64,000 nucleotides of DNA from Oscillospiraceae bacterium (GCA_018110905.1 JAGBAZ010000002.1:1-64000), one strand, 5' to 3'; positions 8,208-17,736 are shown, counted from the stretch's first letter. Notes: generated by a model not told the origin, from the letters alone. A program made the numbers and translations.

Positions 8208-8235
8208 TTGACATAATATGAAAAAAGAATATACT
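8208..8235 (+). promoter_or_regulatory. Promoter of the tetR-like gene
   Basis: TTGACA (8208-8213), a 16-bp spacer and TATACT (8230-8235). Transcription would begin near 8242, just in front of the dyad at 8245. Confidence 0.7.
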
Positions 8236-8244
8236 ATATTTAGC

Positions 8245-8280
8245 ACGCATGCAAATTGTGCGCGTGCAAATTGCATACGT
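8245..8280. promoter_or_regulatory. 36-bp dyad operator, probable TetR binding site
   Basis: ACGCATGCAAATTG (8245-8258) and CAAATTGCATACGT (8267-8280) are inverted repeats matching at 12 of 14 positions around an 8-bp centre. The TGCAAATTG core is also present as a direct repeat with a 15-bp period. The site covers the start of the transcript, so its occupant would repress. Confidence 0.7.
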
Positions 8281-8310
8281 ACAAAAATTGACAGAAAAGA
8301 GGAGATAAAT

Positions 8311-9012
8311 GTGCCGCATATCAACAAAAGACGTCCGGATACAAGATTACAGATAATTCAGGTGGCGGCGCATTTGTTTATTGAGGAAGGATATTCAAAC
8401 ACATCCTTTTCAAGAATTGCCAATATACTTGATATAAGCACGGGAAACATAACTTTTTATTTTAAATCGAAAGAGCATCTTTTGGCGGTTCTTGTAGATG
8501 AATTGTTCAGTTTTCAACACAACCTTTTGAAACAGGCTGCCAACGAAGGCAAAACTTCTTTGCTTGCATATTGCCTTGAAATTACAACGATTGCATCCGC
8601 GTGTGCGGAAGACAAAGCGGCAAGAGATTTTTTCACTTCGGCATATTCTTCTGAAATCACTCTTAGACTCATAAGAGAAAACGATATGGAAAAAACAAAA
8701 AAGATATTCGGCGAATACCATCCGGAATGGACGGACGAACAATGGATGGCAACGGAAAACATTGTTTCCGGAATAGAATATGCAACAATTATGACATCGG
8801 AAGAAACAACTTCCCTTCCGCTGCAGATTGAAACGGCGCTTAACTCCATAATGATTCTTTACGGGGTTCCGGAAGAAATGAGAAAAATAAAGATCAAAAA
8901 AGTTTTTGCGCTTGATTACAGGGATCTTGGAATGCGCGTTCTCGGTGAATTCAAAGATTACATCGATAATGTAAACGAACAAAATCTTAAAAATGCAGCC
9001 AAAGCAAAATAA
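8311..9012 (+). CDS. TetR/AcrR family transcriptional regulator
   Basis: A 233-residue regulator. The N-terminal TetR DNA-binding domain is clear: IIQVAAHLFIEEGYSNTSFSRIANILDISTGNITFYFKSKEHLL, with the characteristic helix-turn-helix and Y/F-K-S-K-E-H-L end. The C-terminal ligand domain is unassigned. The chosen start is GTG at 8311, with an AGAGGAG site 5-6 bp upstream; a longer in-frame ATG at 8218 would lie between the -35 and -10 boxes. The large dyad at 8245-8280 in its leader indicates autorepression. It is immediately upstream of the pilus locus on the same strand and may control it, but only 47 bp separate it from the next gene and no promoter was identified there. Confidence 0.88.
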   Translation: MPHINKRRPDTRLQIIQVAAHLFIEEGYSNTSFSRIANILDISTGNITFYFKSKEHLLAVLVDELFSFQHNLLKQAANEGKTSLLAYCLEITTIASACAEDKAARDFFTSAYSSEITLRLIRENDMEKTKKIFGEYHPEWTDEQWMATENIVSGIEYATIMTSEETTSLPLQIETALNSIMILYGVPEEMRKIKIKKVFALDYRDLGMRVLGEFKDYIDNVNEQNLKNAAKAK

Positions 9013-9059
9013 CATTACATAAAAAATCTTAATTGAAATACTGATCCGGAGGATAAAGC

Positions 9060-9443
9060 ATGAAAGAAAAAGATCTCAAACATCTGAGCAGGGAAGAGCT
9101 TCTTGAATTGCTGCTTATCCAGACAAAAGAATCTGAAAGGCTTGAAAAAGAACTTGAAAAAGCCAAAACAGAACTTGAAAACAGAAGAATAGATATAGAG
9201 CAAGCCGGAACTTTGGCAGATGCTTCCGTAAGAATAAACGGTGTTTTTAAAGCAACCGAAGCTGCGGCAAAACAATATCTCGAAAACATTGTCCGAATGG
9301 AAAAAGAAACGAGAGAAAAATGCAGAAAAATTCTTGAGGATGCGGAATACGAAGCCGAAAGGATCAAAAAGAAAAAACCGAAGGATTCCGTTACGGATGC
9401 TCTGCTTGAAGAAATCTATGATTTTATAGATGAAGAAAAATGA
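9060..9443 (+). CDS. Small coiled-coil protein upstream of the pilus locus
   Basis: A 127-residue, highly charged, almost wholly helical protein with no signal peptide or membrane span. Residues 10-48 and 75-105 have strong Glu/Lys/Leu heptad character and should form coiled coils. Small helical proteins of this kind often precede signal peptidase and pilin genes in Clostridia, but I know of no assigned function. The ATG at 9060 has a CGGAGG site 6 bp upstream. It ends 17 bp before the signal peptidase gene, so it probably belongs to the pilus operon. A cytoplasmic accessory or scaffold role is inference. Confidence 0.72.
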   Translation: MKEKDLKHLSREELLELLLIQTKESERLEKELEKAKTELENRRIDIEQAGTLADASVRINGVFKATEAAAKQYLENIVRMEKETREKCRKILEDAEYEAERIKKKKPKDSVTDALLEEIYDFIDEEK

Positions 9444-9460
9444 TTGGTTAGGGAAAAATT

Positions 9461-10036
9461 ATGGTTTTTAAAAAACTTCCGGAATCGGAAGCAGTTGAAA
9501 AGGAACTTAAAAGAGAACAATATAAAACCCGTTATAAAAGAACGCTCAAAAGCACAATTTTTGCTTTGATCACCGCGGCGGCGGTTGCCGTTCTTGTTGC
9601 AACGCTTTGGCTTCCGGTTCTCAAAATTTTCGGTTCATCAATGAGCCCGACCCTTGCCGAAGGCGAAATTGTGGTTTCGGTAAAGGCAAAAAACCTTGAA
9701 CCGGGTGATATAGTTGCTTTTTATTACGGAAACAAAGTTCTTGTAAAACGATATATAGCGGGCCCGGGAAGCTGGGTGGACATTCGGGAAGACGGAGTGG
9801 TTTTCCTGAACGACAGCATGCTTGTTGAACCTTATATTTCCGAAAGGGATTTCGGAATCTGTGATTTGGAACTTCCCTATCAGGTTCCGGAGGAAGCCTA
9901 TTTCCTTATGGGTGACCACAGAAAAACTTCGGTTGATTCAAGGCACAGCAGCGTAGGCTGTGTTTCGGAAGAACAGATTGTCGGAAAAATCGTGTTCAGG
10001 GTCTGGCCTCTTGAAAAATTCGGATTTGTAAAATAA
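9461..10036 (+). CDS. lepB: Signal peptidase I (Ser/Lys type) of the pilus locus
   Basis: A 191-residue type I signal peptidase. Residues 29-52 form the single N-terminal membrane anchor. The catalytic serine is Ser60 in GSSMSPTL, the general-base lysine is Lys96 in LVKRYIAGPG, and the C-terminal GDHRKTSVDSRH box is intact. It would remove Sec signal peptides on the outer face of the membrane. Dedicated signal peptidases are a known component of several Gram-positive pilus islands, and its position directly before the tip adhesin and backbone pilin genes fits that role. It differs from the two SipW-like peptidases at 44.4 and 50.4 kb, which use Ser/His. Confidence 0.93.
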   Translation: MVFKKLPESEAVEKELKREQYKTRYKRTLKSTIFALITAAAVAVLVATLWLPVLKIFGSSMSPTLAEGEIVVSVKAKNLEPGDIVAFYYGNKVLVKRYIAGPGSWVDIREDGVVFLNDSMLVEPYISERDFGICDLELPYQVPEEAYFLMGDHRKTSVDSRHSSVGCVSEEQIVGKIVFRVWPLEKFGFVK

Positions 10037-10071
10037 TTTAATATAGAAAAAAGAAAGATTGGAGGGGTAGC

Positions 10072-13000
10072 ATGGGAAATGTCTTTCAGAAAAAAGTGAA
10101 AGAGTTTGGTAACAACAGCAGAAACAGAAGACTTTGGAAAAAAGCTTTCCGACCGCTTGCTCTAATTGCGGTTTTTTGTACAACTTATATTCTTATTTTG
10201 CCCGCCATAACGATGGAGGGAACAACGGTTTGCGGATTTGATGAACATTTCCACAGCAGCGAATGTTATGAACAGGTTGTTGTTGAAGAAATCGTTTGCG
10301 GATTTGAAGAAAACGAAGAAGTTGTTCATGAACACGCCGAAAACTGTTATAAGAATGACGGAACACTTGCCTGCACAGAACCGGAAACAGGTATTCACAA
10401 TCATAACGAAAACTGCCGGATTTCCGAAACAAAAGAAATTCTTGTTTGCAAAGCAGAAGAACATATTCATACGGAAGAATGTTATTCTTCCGAAGAATCG
10501 GCGGAATCGGAATATATTTGCGGAATGGGAATCCATTCCCATACCGAAGATTGTTTTGACGGCGAAGGAAACCTTTTCTGCACAATTCCGGAACATTCTC
10601 ACGAAGCTTCCTGCCTTTCGGCAGAGGTTAACGAAGGTTCCGGTGCGGAAACTTCCGAAGAATGGGAAAAAGATTTTGCGGACATTGTGTTTACCGGAAA
10701 CTGGTCCCATGACATTATCTCTGTTGCAAAAACTCAGATCGGATATGCCGAAAGCAAAACGGACGTAATTCTTAAAAACGATGTTTTCAAAGGCTATACA
10801 CGCTACGGTGAAAAATACGGCGATCCTTACGGAGATTGGAGCGGAATGTTTGTTTCCTTCTGTGCCGAATATGCCGGAATCAAAGATTTCCCGATGGTGA
10901 CAGATCCCGAAAAATGGCTTCTTGAACTTGATGCCGAAGGAACCCTTGGTTATCCGGGAGAATTTGTTCCGGAAACCGGAGATATCGTTTTCATAGATAC
11001 TGATTCCGATGCCGAAACAGAGGTCCTCGGAATTATATCCGGAAAAATAAGCGGAACAAACCAAATCGAAATTATTGCAGGCGATACAGAAAACGATTGC
11101 GTTGAATATGTAATTTACGATGCGGCGGATGTTTCTGTTTTGGGATATTTTGAACTTCCCGAAAATCCGATGGCAAAGGAAGAAATCGATTCTGCATCAA
11201 CAGTTGCGGAAATGATTTCCGCTCTTCCTTCCGCGGAAGAAGCAAAAACAAAACTTGAAGAACTGAACAAGGTTCTTGATAAAGAATCCTTTGATAAATA
11301 TGTTCTTGAGCACGGCGAAAAAATTTCGGAGATAAAAGAAATTTACGAAACTTTGGACGATGCTCAGAAATTGATTGCCGGAGATGTTTCGGTGCTCACC
11401 GAAATTGAAACCGTGCTCAGAGAAACCGTATGGCAGCAGCTTCCGGTTCTTGACGGCGACAAGGCCGCTGTCAGCGAACTTAACGCGGTGATTTCCGAAA
11501 ACACTTATGCCGAAAAAGGCGAAACGGTCCTCTTTGGTTTTACCGCCGGAACAAAAGCATATACGGATGAAAAATTCAGCGAAGCAAGAGTAAAATTTGA
11601 ATTTGAAATTGCTCTTTCTTCTGAAAAAGCCGTGTTTGATCTTTCCGCAATGCCATGGCTTGAGGAAGAGGTTGTTACAACCGAAAAACGCGTTGTTGAA
11701 GAAGAGGAAAAGGATTTCCAGATCCTTACCGGTTATAAACGAATCAAAGCCGCAACGGCGGACGAAAGCGTTGTTCCCGGAACGATAAGCGAAAGCGCCG
11801 CTGTGAAGATCCTTGATATGTCCCATGGAGAAAATGTTTCCGTAAAAATCAGCGCAGCTGCGGAATACGGAACATGGGAAGGAACATGTGAAGTTCACGG
11901 AACAGAAGAAAAACTTACGGTCGAATCACAGACAGTAAGAGTAAGAAATCCTCTTGGTGAGGGCGAACAGAAAGCCGAATACGAAGCCCTTCATGCGGAA
12001 TATGAAGTTATAAACGCAATGGAAGATTCGGAAGAAAAGATTTCGGCGGCGGATGAACTTTGGAACAAAGCTGCCGTAAAATACCTCGAGGGCTGCATCT
12101 CCGAAGAAGCTTTTATCGACCTTTCCGATAAACTTTATCTTATAACTGTCGGCGGTGAAATGCCTGTTTCCGAAGTTGCCGAAGGTTATAACTGGAAATT
12201 GCTTCAGAACAGCGGCTGGTTCGAGGAACATGAAAATTCCGAAGAAATGCACGCCGAAAGCGAATTCTTTACCGCTCCTGTTTTTGCAACAGCTTTCAGA
12301 AGCGCCCCAAGGCTTGGGGCCGCCCCCGGAACAACCTCTTCCGTCCAGATCATAAACGAAGGCGGTTCAAACGTTTCCAGCGAAGGTGCGGTTTACGTAA
12401 GCAAAACCATTGAAGGAACGGAAATCGAAAACGTCTTTGACATAACCCTTGAAGTTATAACCCAGGACATTGTTAACGAAGTTTACAAAGAACCGGATAT
12501 GGCGGTTGTAATCGTAATGGATATTTCCAACACGATGAGAGAAAGTTTTGGAAACACCACAAGATATGCGGCGGCAATGACAGCGGCGGAAAACTTTATT
12601 AAACAGTTTGCTGCAAACAACAAGGGCGCAAGTAAAATCGGTTTTGTCGCTTTCAACAGCGATGCCCACCAGATTTTTACTCTTAGCCAATGTTCCACAA
12701 CTGCCCAGGCGAATAGTCTTGTGGATAAAATGAAAACCGAAACGGGAAAAATCATAAACCAAAGCGGATATGCAGATTCCAGAAAGCGTTTCACCAATAT
12801 CGAAGCCGGACTTAAGCGCGGATGGGATATGGTCAAAGATGCTGATAACGAACATAAATATGTCATATTCTTAAGCGACGGTTTCCCGACAACCTATATT
12901 AAAAGCGGATATGTCGGATACGACACATACACATCTTCCGGTACCAAAGGCGCAGACGGCGTTTTCTATGATTATGTTACCAAATATTATTGCTCCTACG

Positions 13001-14235
13001 GAACAAGTTACAGTGATAAAGCCGCAATTCGCGCCAGACAGCAGGCAACAACGATCAAAAATGCCGGAGGAACGGTTTTCTCCATCGGTGTTGATATCGG
13101 AGGACAGACAATAGCCGGATTTGACGGCCGTACAGGTCTTTCCGTCATTGACAGAACCGGAACAACATACGAAATCGGTTCCGCAACCAGTACTCAGGCT
13201 TATAAAAACTGGCTGAAAGATAAAATCGGTTCCGGATATTATTACGACAGCACCAACTCCAACGGACTTAACAATGCTTTCAATAATATTTTCGCTCAAA
13301 TCAAAGAACTTAACGCGCAAAGTTCCCATCTGGATTGGGTAGCAACGGACCCCATGGGCGATATGGGTATCCATGATGCGGATTCTGTTGAATTTATAGG
13401 TTTTTATAACATAAACGAAGAACTTGTTGAAGGTGCTCTTACGGGAGAAAGCAGAGATGGCGCACAGTATGAAAACACGGCAACTTTTGATACCGATAAA
13501 AACACTATTCATTGGGATATCAAACAGTCCGGTTATATAAGTGTTAATGCCGGAAACATAACAAATTACAGATGTGCTCTTAAATATCGTGTGCGTCTGC
13601 AAAACGAAATGGACGGGTTTGCTGAACGGCAGACTTATTATACCAATGACATAACGTCCCTTACTTACCGCGTTATCGAACAGACAGGAAACAACGTTAC
13701 AATTTCCGAAAGAAGAACCGTTGAATTCCCGATTCCCGCAGTTGAAGGTTACCTTGCGGAACTTGAGTTCACAAAAACCAACAACAGCGGCGAACTTCTT
13801 AAAGGAGCAAGCTTCAAGCTTACCCATGATACCGAAAACTGCGGATTCTGCCGCGGTGATGGAAAAGGGCATGTTTCAATTCCCGAAAAGAATGCGGATT
13901 CCAACGGAAGCAGCACCATAAAATTTGAGGGAATACCTTCCGGACACAGCTATCTTCTTACCGAAACAGTTGCTCCGGACGGATATAAACCAAGCGAAAA
14001 TATTTACCGCGTAACGGTTGCCTATGATACAACGACCGTTACAATTACGGCAAAAGACGGAAGCGATGTTCCCTGGGAAGGAACAGTTGTCAACGAAATT
14101 CAATATATCCTTCCTTCCACCGGAGGAAGCGGAACAGACTTAATTTATACATCCGGTGCGATGCTTCTTACGGCAAGTGCCATAATGTACGGATACAGTC
14201 GAAGGCGCAAACGCGGAAAGGGAGCACGCGATTAA
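10072..14235 (+). CDS. Large LPXTG pilus tip adhesin with vWA and Cna-B domains and a degenerate CHAP domain
   Basis: A 1387-residue surface protein, probably the pilus tip. Order: a basic N-terminus and signal-anchor (about 23-48); six C..HxH..C units (residues 54-181) that could bind metal; a CHAP-like domain (about 215-370) in which the catalytic Cys is Ser257 (WSGMF) and the usual His of HVGI is replaced by Val, so it should be catalytically dead; a helical linker region; a vWA domain (about 808-1050) with MIDAS-like DISNT from Asp817 and FLSDGFPT; a Cna-B/SpaA isopeptide domain (about 1225-1340, E-box LTETVAP); LPSTGG at 1347-1352; a membrane span and basic tail. The LPXTG would be joined by the sortases downstream. 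GGAGGGG precedes the ATG. The vWA domain suggests adhesion to host or matrix ligands. Confidence 0.93.
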   Translation: MGNVFQKKVKEFGNNSRNRRLWKKAFRPLALIAVFCTTYILILPAITMEGTTVCGFDEHFHSSECYEQVVVEEIVCGFEENEEVVHEHAENCYKNDGTLACTEPETGIHNHNENCRISETKEILVCKAEEHIHTEECYSSEESAESEYICGMGIHSHTEDCFDGEGNLFCTIPEHSHEASCLSAEVNEGSGAETSEEWEKDFADIVFTGNWSHDIISVAKTQIGYAESKTDVILKNDVFKGYTRYGEKYGDPYGDWSGMFVSFCAEYAGIKDFPMVTDPEKWLLELDAEGTLGYPGEFVPETGDIVFIDTDSDAETEVLGIISGKISGTNQIEIIAGDTENDCVEYVIYDAADVSVLGYFELPENPMAKEEIDSASTVAEMISALPSAEEAKTKLEELNKVLDKESFDKYVLEHGEKISEIKEIYETLDDAQKLIAGDVSVLTEIETVLRETVWQQLPVLDGDKAAVSELNAVISENTYAEKGETVLFGFTAGTKAYTDEKFSEARVKFEFEIALSSEKAVFDLSAMPWLEEEVVTTEKRVVEEEEKDFQILTGYKRIKAATADESVVPGTISESAAVKILDMSHGENVSVKISAAAEYGTWEGTCEVHGTEEKLTVESQTVRVRNPLGEGEQKAEYEALHAEYEVINAMEDSEEKISAADELWNKAAVKYLEGCISEEAFIDLSDKLYLITVGGEMPVSEVAEGYNWKLLQNSGWFEEHENSEEMHAESEFFTAPVFATAFRSAPRLGAAPGTTSSVQIINEGGSNVSSEGAVYVSKTIEGTEIENVFDITLEVITQDIVNEVYKEPDMAVVIVMDISNTMRESFGNTTRYAAAMTAAENFIKQFAANNKGASKIGFVAFNSDAHQIFTLSQCSTTAQANSLVDKMKTETGKIINQSGYADSRKRFTNIEAGLKRGWDMVKDADNEHKYVIFLSDGFPTTYIKSGYVGYDTYTSSGTKGADGVFYDYVTKYYCSYGTSYSDKAAIRARQQATTIKNAGGTVFSIGVDIGGQTIAGFDGRTGLSVIDRTGTTYEIGSATSTQAYKNWLKDKIGSGYYYDSTNSNGLNNAFNNIFAQIKELNAQSSHLDWVATDPMGDMGIHDADSVEFIGFYNINEELVEGALTGESRDGAQYENTATFDTDKNTIHWDIKQSGYISVNAGNITNYRCALKYRVRLQNEMDGFAERQTYYTNDITSLTYRVIEQTGNNVTISERRTVEFPIPAVEGYLAELEFTKTNNSGELLKGASFKLTHDTENCGFCRGDGKGHVSIPEKNADSNGSSTIKFEGIPSGHSYLLTETVAPDGYKPSENIYRVTVAYDTTTVTITAKDGSDVPWEGTVVNEIQYILPSTGGSGTDLIYTSGAMLLTASAIMYGYSRRRKRGKGARD

Positions 14236-14336
14236 AAGTGGCCTCGTTTTCCTGACAAATCTAATTTGCGCCGGGGAATGTATTCGGATAATAAATAATT
14301 TATTTTAAAATTTTTGGAAAGAAGGGAAAATTTACA

Positions 14337-16097
14337 ATGAAAAAGCTTTTAGCCATTCTTCTTTGCCTTGTTATGGTTTTCAGCCTTTCTGTAAACGCAT
14401 TTGCGGAAGACGGACCTCATGCTCATACCATTACAATTGAAAATCCTTATGACGGATATGTTTACCAGGCATACCAGATTTTTGACGGCGACCTTACCAA
14501 AGAGGGCGTTCTTTCCAACGTCGCATGGGGAAGCGGCATTGACGGCGCAGCATTCCTTGCTGACCTTAAAGCAAATGTTGCCGCATATGCCGCATGCAAC
14601 AGCGCTGCAGATGTTGCGACAACACTTGCAGCTCTTACCAGCAAAAACATTGATGACCCCGCAGCAATGGCATTTGCCGATATCGCAGCAAAATATGTCG
14701 TAGAGAACATCGAGAAAGATTTGTCTGTACAGGGAGCGGGGGTTTATACCATTTCCGGACTTGAAGACGGTTACTATATCGTAATCAACAAAACCATTCC
14801 GAATGAACCCGAAACCACTTACAGCCGTTATATCCTTGAAGTTGTCCGTGATATCACTGTTGTTCATAAAGGCGATTTCCCCAAGGTTGAAAAGAAGATC
14901 GTTGAAGGTGAAAACAGAGTTGACGTTAACGAAGCAGGCGTCGGCGAAGTTGTAAACTATGAAATCATCGGTACAATCCCCTCTTCCATTGATACATACG
15001 TAACTTATTACTATGCATTCAGAGATACCCTTTCCAAAGGCCTTGATTATAACGAGGACAGCATTAAAGTCACCATCGACGGTAAAGATGTAACCCAATA
15101 TTTCTATATCGAAGTTCTTCCTTATGTGGCCAGCGAAGATACCGATCCTTATAAAGGCGGCACCGCAATTTATGTGGGAATTAAGGATATCCTTGCTCTT
15201 GAGCGCGTATATAACGAATCCTCCGTTGTTGATGATATCAACCACAATTCCAAAGTTATCCTTACTTATTCCGCAACCCTTAATGAAGATGCTCTTATCG
15301 CTGTTGCGGGCAACCCCAACAAAGTTCGTCTTGAATATGATAACAACCCCAACACCGAAGACGAACCTACCTTCCCCACCCCTGACAAACCCACTCCTCC
15401 CGATCCTGTCGGTATAACCCCCGAAGACGAAGTTGAAACCTATGTAACCAAACTCAGAATCCTTAAAAAAGACGGTCAGGGCAATCCTCTTAAAGGCGCA
15501 GAGTTCACTCTTACCGGTGAAGCGGTAAAAACAATTATCGTAACAAAACAGACCTTTGCTCCTGCAGCCGGAAGCGAAACTCCCATCTATTGGGAACTTA
15601 ACGACGGAACTTTTACCCCGGATGCACCTATCTTTGACGATCCCGCAACCGATGATGTTGATGAAGACACAAGCCATGCTTATAAAAACCTTGATCCCAC
15701 TCATGTAATCAAAGAAGTTAAGGAAATCGTCACCAAAACCGAAGCAGTTGATGTAAAAGCATTTGTCGGTGAAGACGGTTACGTAACCTTTACCGGTCTT
15801 GCAGCCGGCGATTACGTACTTACCGAAACTGTAACGCCCGCAGGATTCAATACCATCAACCCCATCGATTTTACCGTTGAATTTGACGCCAACACCAAAA
15901 AGTTCAGCATTTCCGGCGAAGACCGCAACCTTATCGCTGTTCTCGGCGACAATACCCTCTATGCTGAAGTTATCAACGTTGCAGGTTCCACCCTTCCTTC
16001 CACCGGCGGCATCGGTACCACCATTTTCTATATCGTCGGCGGAATTCTTGTTGCAGGATCCCTTATTTTCCTTGTAACAAAAAAACGCATGAGCTAA
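14337..16097 (+). CDS. Major backbone pilin (SpaA type, LPSTGG)
   Basis: A 586-residue fimbrial shaft protein. It has a Sec signal peptide (residues 1-23, ending NAFA), a D1-like N-terminal domain, and a pilin motif with Lys183 in DFPK that class C sortases use as the nucleophilic lysine for polymerisation. A central SpaA D2-like domain and a Cna-B domain follow, with the E-box LTETVTP that supports isopeptide formation. The sorting signal is LPSTGG at 553-558, with a membrane span and basic tail. Codon use (GCA, AAC, GGT, ACC) is more biased than in its neighbours, consistent with high expression. A strong hairpin follows at 16143-16167 and the class C sortase comes next. Confidence 0.94.
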   Translation: MKKLLAILLCLVMVFSLSVNAFAEDGPHAHTITIENPYDGYVYQAYQIFDGDLTKEGVLSNVAWGSGIDGAAFLADLKANVAAYAACNSAADVATTLAALTSKNIDDPAAMAFADIAAKYVVENIEKDLSVQGAGVYTISGLEDGYYIVINKTIPNEPETTYSRYILEVVRDITVVHKGDFPKVEKKIVEGENRVDVNEAGVGEVVNYEIIGTIPSSIDTYVTYYYAFRDTLSKGLDYNEDSIKVTIDGKDVTQYFYIEVLPYVASEDTDPYKGGTAIYVGIKDILALERVYNESSVVDDINHNSKVILTYSATLNEDALIAVAGNPNKVRLEYDNNPNTEDEPTFPTPDKPTPPDPVGITPEDEVETYVTKLRILKKDGQGNPLKGAEFTLTGEAVKTIIVTKQTFAPAAGSETPIYWELNDGTFTPDAPIFDDPATDDVDEDTSHAYKNLDPTHVIKEVKEIVTKTEAVDVKAFVGEDGYVTFTGLAAGDYVLTETVTPAGFNTINPIDFTVEFDANTKKFSISGEDRNLIAVLGDNTLYAEVINVAGSTLPSTGGIGTTIFYIVGGILVAGSLIFLVTKKRMS

Positions 16098-16142
16098 TGA
16101 TTTTATTCCAATAATATTTTGAATCCAGTATAATTCATAAAA

Positions 16143-16167
16143 GGGGGAGAGAAATCCTCTCTCCCCC
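16143..16167 (+). promoter_or_regulatory. Intercistronic hairpin after the backbone pilin
   Basis: A perfect 10-bp GC-rich stem (GGGGGAGAGA / TCTCTCCCCC) with a 5-nt loop and no U-tract, in the 99-bp gap between pilin and sortase. It probably acts as a 3' stabiliser or processing site that raises pilin mRNA relative to sortase mRNA; partial termination is possible. Confidence 0.6.
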
Positions 16168-16196
16168 GCCAAAAAAACAGCAGTAAGGAGAGCCCT

Positions 16197-17030
16197 ATGA
16201 AAAAGAAAAAAGGCATATCATCAACAGTTGTGCTTATTTTTATAATGGTTATAGGTTTGTCCTTGCTCCTGTACCCGGCCATAAGCGATTGGTGGAATGA
16301 AAGGGTTTCTTCCCACGCCGTAACGGATTATATCCAGCAGATAGCTGTTATAGATGACGATAAATATAAAGAGATCTGGCAGCAGGCAAGGGATTATAAC
16401 AAAAAAGTCGCGGAACGCAGCAACCAGTTTTTCCTTTCCGATGAAGAAAAGACGGAATATAACAAAGCCCTTGGCTTCAGCGGAAACGGAATTATGGGTT
16501 ATGTAAACATTCCGTGTATAGATGTTATGCTTCCTTTTTATCACGGAACCGAAGAATCGGTCCTTCAGGTTGCGGTGGGCCATCTTGACTGGACCAGTCT
16601 TCCAGTTGGCGGCGAAAGCACCCATTGCGTCCTTTCCGGACACAGGGGCCTTCCTTCGGCAAAACTTTTCAGCGATCTTGATAAAGTAAAGGTCGGGGAT
16701 TATTTCACGCTTAACGTTCTTGATGAGATCCTTACCTATGAAGTTGACCAGATAAGAATCGTTTATCCGGAAGAAACCGCAGACCTTTTGATAGAGGAAG
16801 GAAAAGATTATTGCACCCTTGTCACCTGTACCCCTTACGGCGTTAATACGCACAGACTTCTTGTAAGAGGACACAGAACCGACAACATTGAAGAAGCCCA
16901 GGAAGTAAGGGTAATTTCCGACGCAATGGTTATTGAAAAATTCATTGTTGTTCCTTTTGTCTTTGTTCCGATACTTGTTGTGACCATTTGTATGCTTCTT
17001 GTTTTCGATGGTGAAAAACGTAAAAGATAA
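16197..17030 (+). CDS. Class C (pilus-polymerising) sortase
   Basis: A 277-residue sortase with an N-terminal membrane span (about 9-28) and a C-terminal span (about 248-268), the two-anchor topology typical of class C. The catalytic His149 is in LSGHRGLP, the nucleophile Cys211 in TLVTCTPYG, and the catalytic Arg220 in NTHR. It would link backbone pilins through the Lys of the pilin motif and the LPXTG Thr. The ATG at 16197 follows an AAGGAG site. Its position directly after the backbone pilin and before a minor pilin supports the assignment. Confidence 0.95.
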   Translation: MKKKKGISSTVVLIFIMVIGLSLLLYPAISDWWNERVSSHAVTDYIQQIAVIDDDKYKEIWQQARDYNKKVAERSNQFFLSDEEKTEYNKALGFSGNGIMGYVNIPCIDVMLPFYHGTEESVLQVAVGHLDWTSLPVGGESTHCVLSGHRGLPSAKLFSDLDKVKVGDYFTLNVLDEILTYEVDQIRIVYPEETADLLIEEGKDYCTLVTCTPYGVNTHRLLVRGHRTDNIEEAQEVRVISDAMVIEKFIVVPFVFVPILVVTICMLLVFDGEKRKR

Positions 17031-17064
17031 ATCGATCTCAAATTTTTAGATGGGAGGTTTTGGC

Positions 17065-17736
17065 TTGATAAAACGCATTGCAGCTTTGATTATTGCAGTT
17101 CTGATGATTTTTGCCTCTTCGCTTTGCGCTTTCGCGCATGATGTACCGGATTATGACCGTGCCGGTTCGATTACGATCAACCTTTCCTATGACGGAAAAC
17201 CTGTTCACGGCGGAAGTCTTACCATCCATAAGGTTGGTTATGTTGCCGAAGACGACGGAGATTTTTTATTCCGTTTTACAGAAGATTTTGAAGAATGTGA
17301 AATTCCGATCACAGAACTTTCCTCTTCCGAACTTCCGAAAGAACTTGAGAAAATCGTAAAAGAAAAAGACCTTGAAGGAATCACAAAAAGAGTTGGTTCC
17401 GATGGAAAAGTAAAATTTGAAAATCTTGAAATCGGTCTTTATCTTGTTGTTCAGAAAACGGCTTCCTTTGGGTTCAGCAAAATAAATCCTTTTTTGGTTT
17501 CCGTTCCGGCTTATGACGGTGAATATTACGTTTATGACGTGGATGCATCGCCAAAAGTGGAACTTGAACCTAAACCGCACGAACCGGAAGAACCGCCGGA
17601 AGAACCCGACAAACCGGACGATAAACTTCCGGATACCGGACTTACAAACTGGCCTGTTCCGGTAATGGCTGTTTTGGGAATAATCCTTATTTGCACAGGA
17701 ATAATTCTTCGCCGTGCCGAAAGGAAAATAAAATGA
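17065..17736 (+). CDS. Minor/basal pilin with LPDTG sorting signal
   Basis: A 223-residue secreted protein: signal peptide (1-25, ending LCAFA), one Cna-B-like domain (about 35-165), a Pro/Glu-rich linker (PHEPEEPPEEPDKPD) that could span the peptidoglycan, LPDTG, a membrane span and basic tail. The short single domain and Pro-rich linker match basal anchor pilins such as SpaB. The start is TTG at 17065, 7 bp after a GGGAGG site; the ATG at 17050 overlaps that site and is unlikely. The stop overlaps the next sortase start by 4 bp (ATGA), suggesting that this sortase acts on this pilin. Confidence 0.88.
   Translation: MIKRIAALIIAVLMIFASSLCAFAHDVPDYDRAGSITINLSYDGKPVHGGSLTIHKVGYVAEDDGDFLFRFTEDFEECEIPITELSSSELPKELEKIVKEKDLEGITKRVGSDGKVKFENLEIGLYLVVQKTASFGFSKINPFLVSVPAYDGEYYVYDVDASPKVELEPKPHEPEEPPEEPDKPDDKLPDTGLTNWPVPVMAVLGIILICTGIILRRAERKIK

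Noticed and set aside
14349-16172. 607-codon minus-strand frame opposite the backbone pilin
   Set aside because: Antisense shadow of a strongly biased gene; no ribosome site and no domain.
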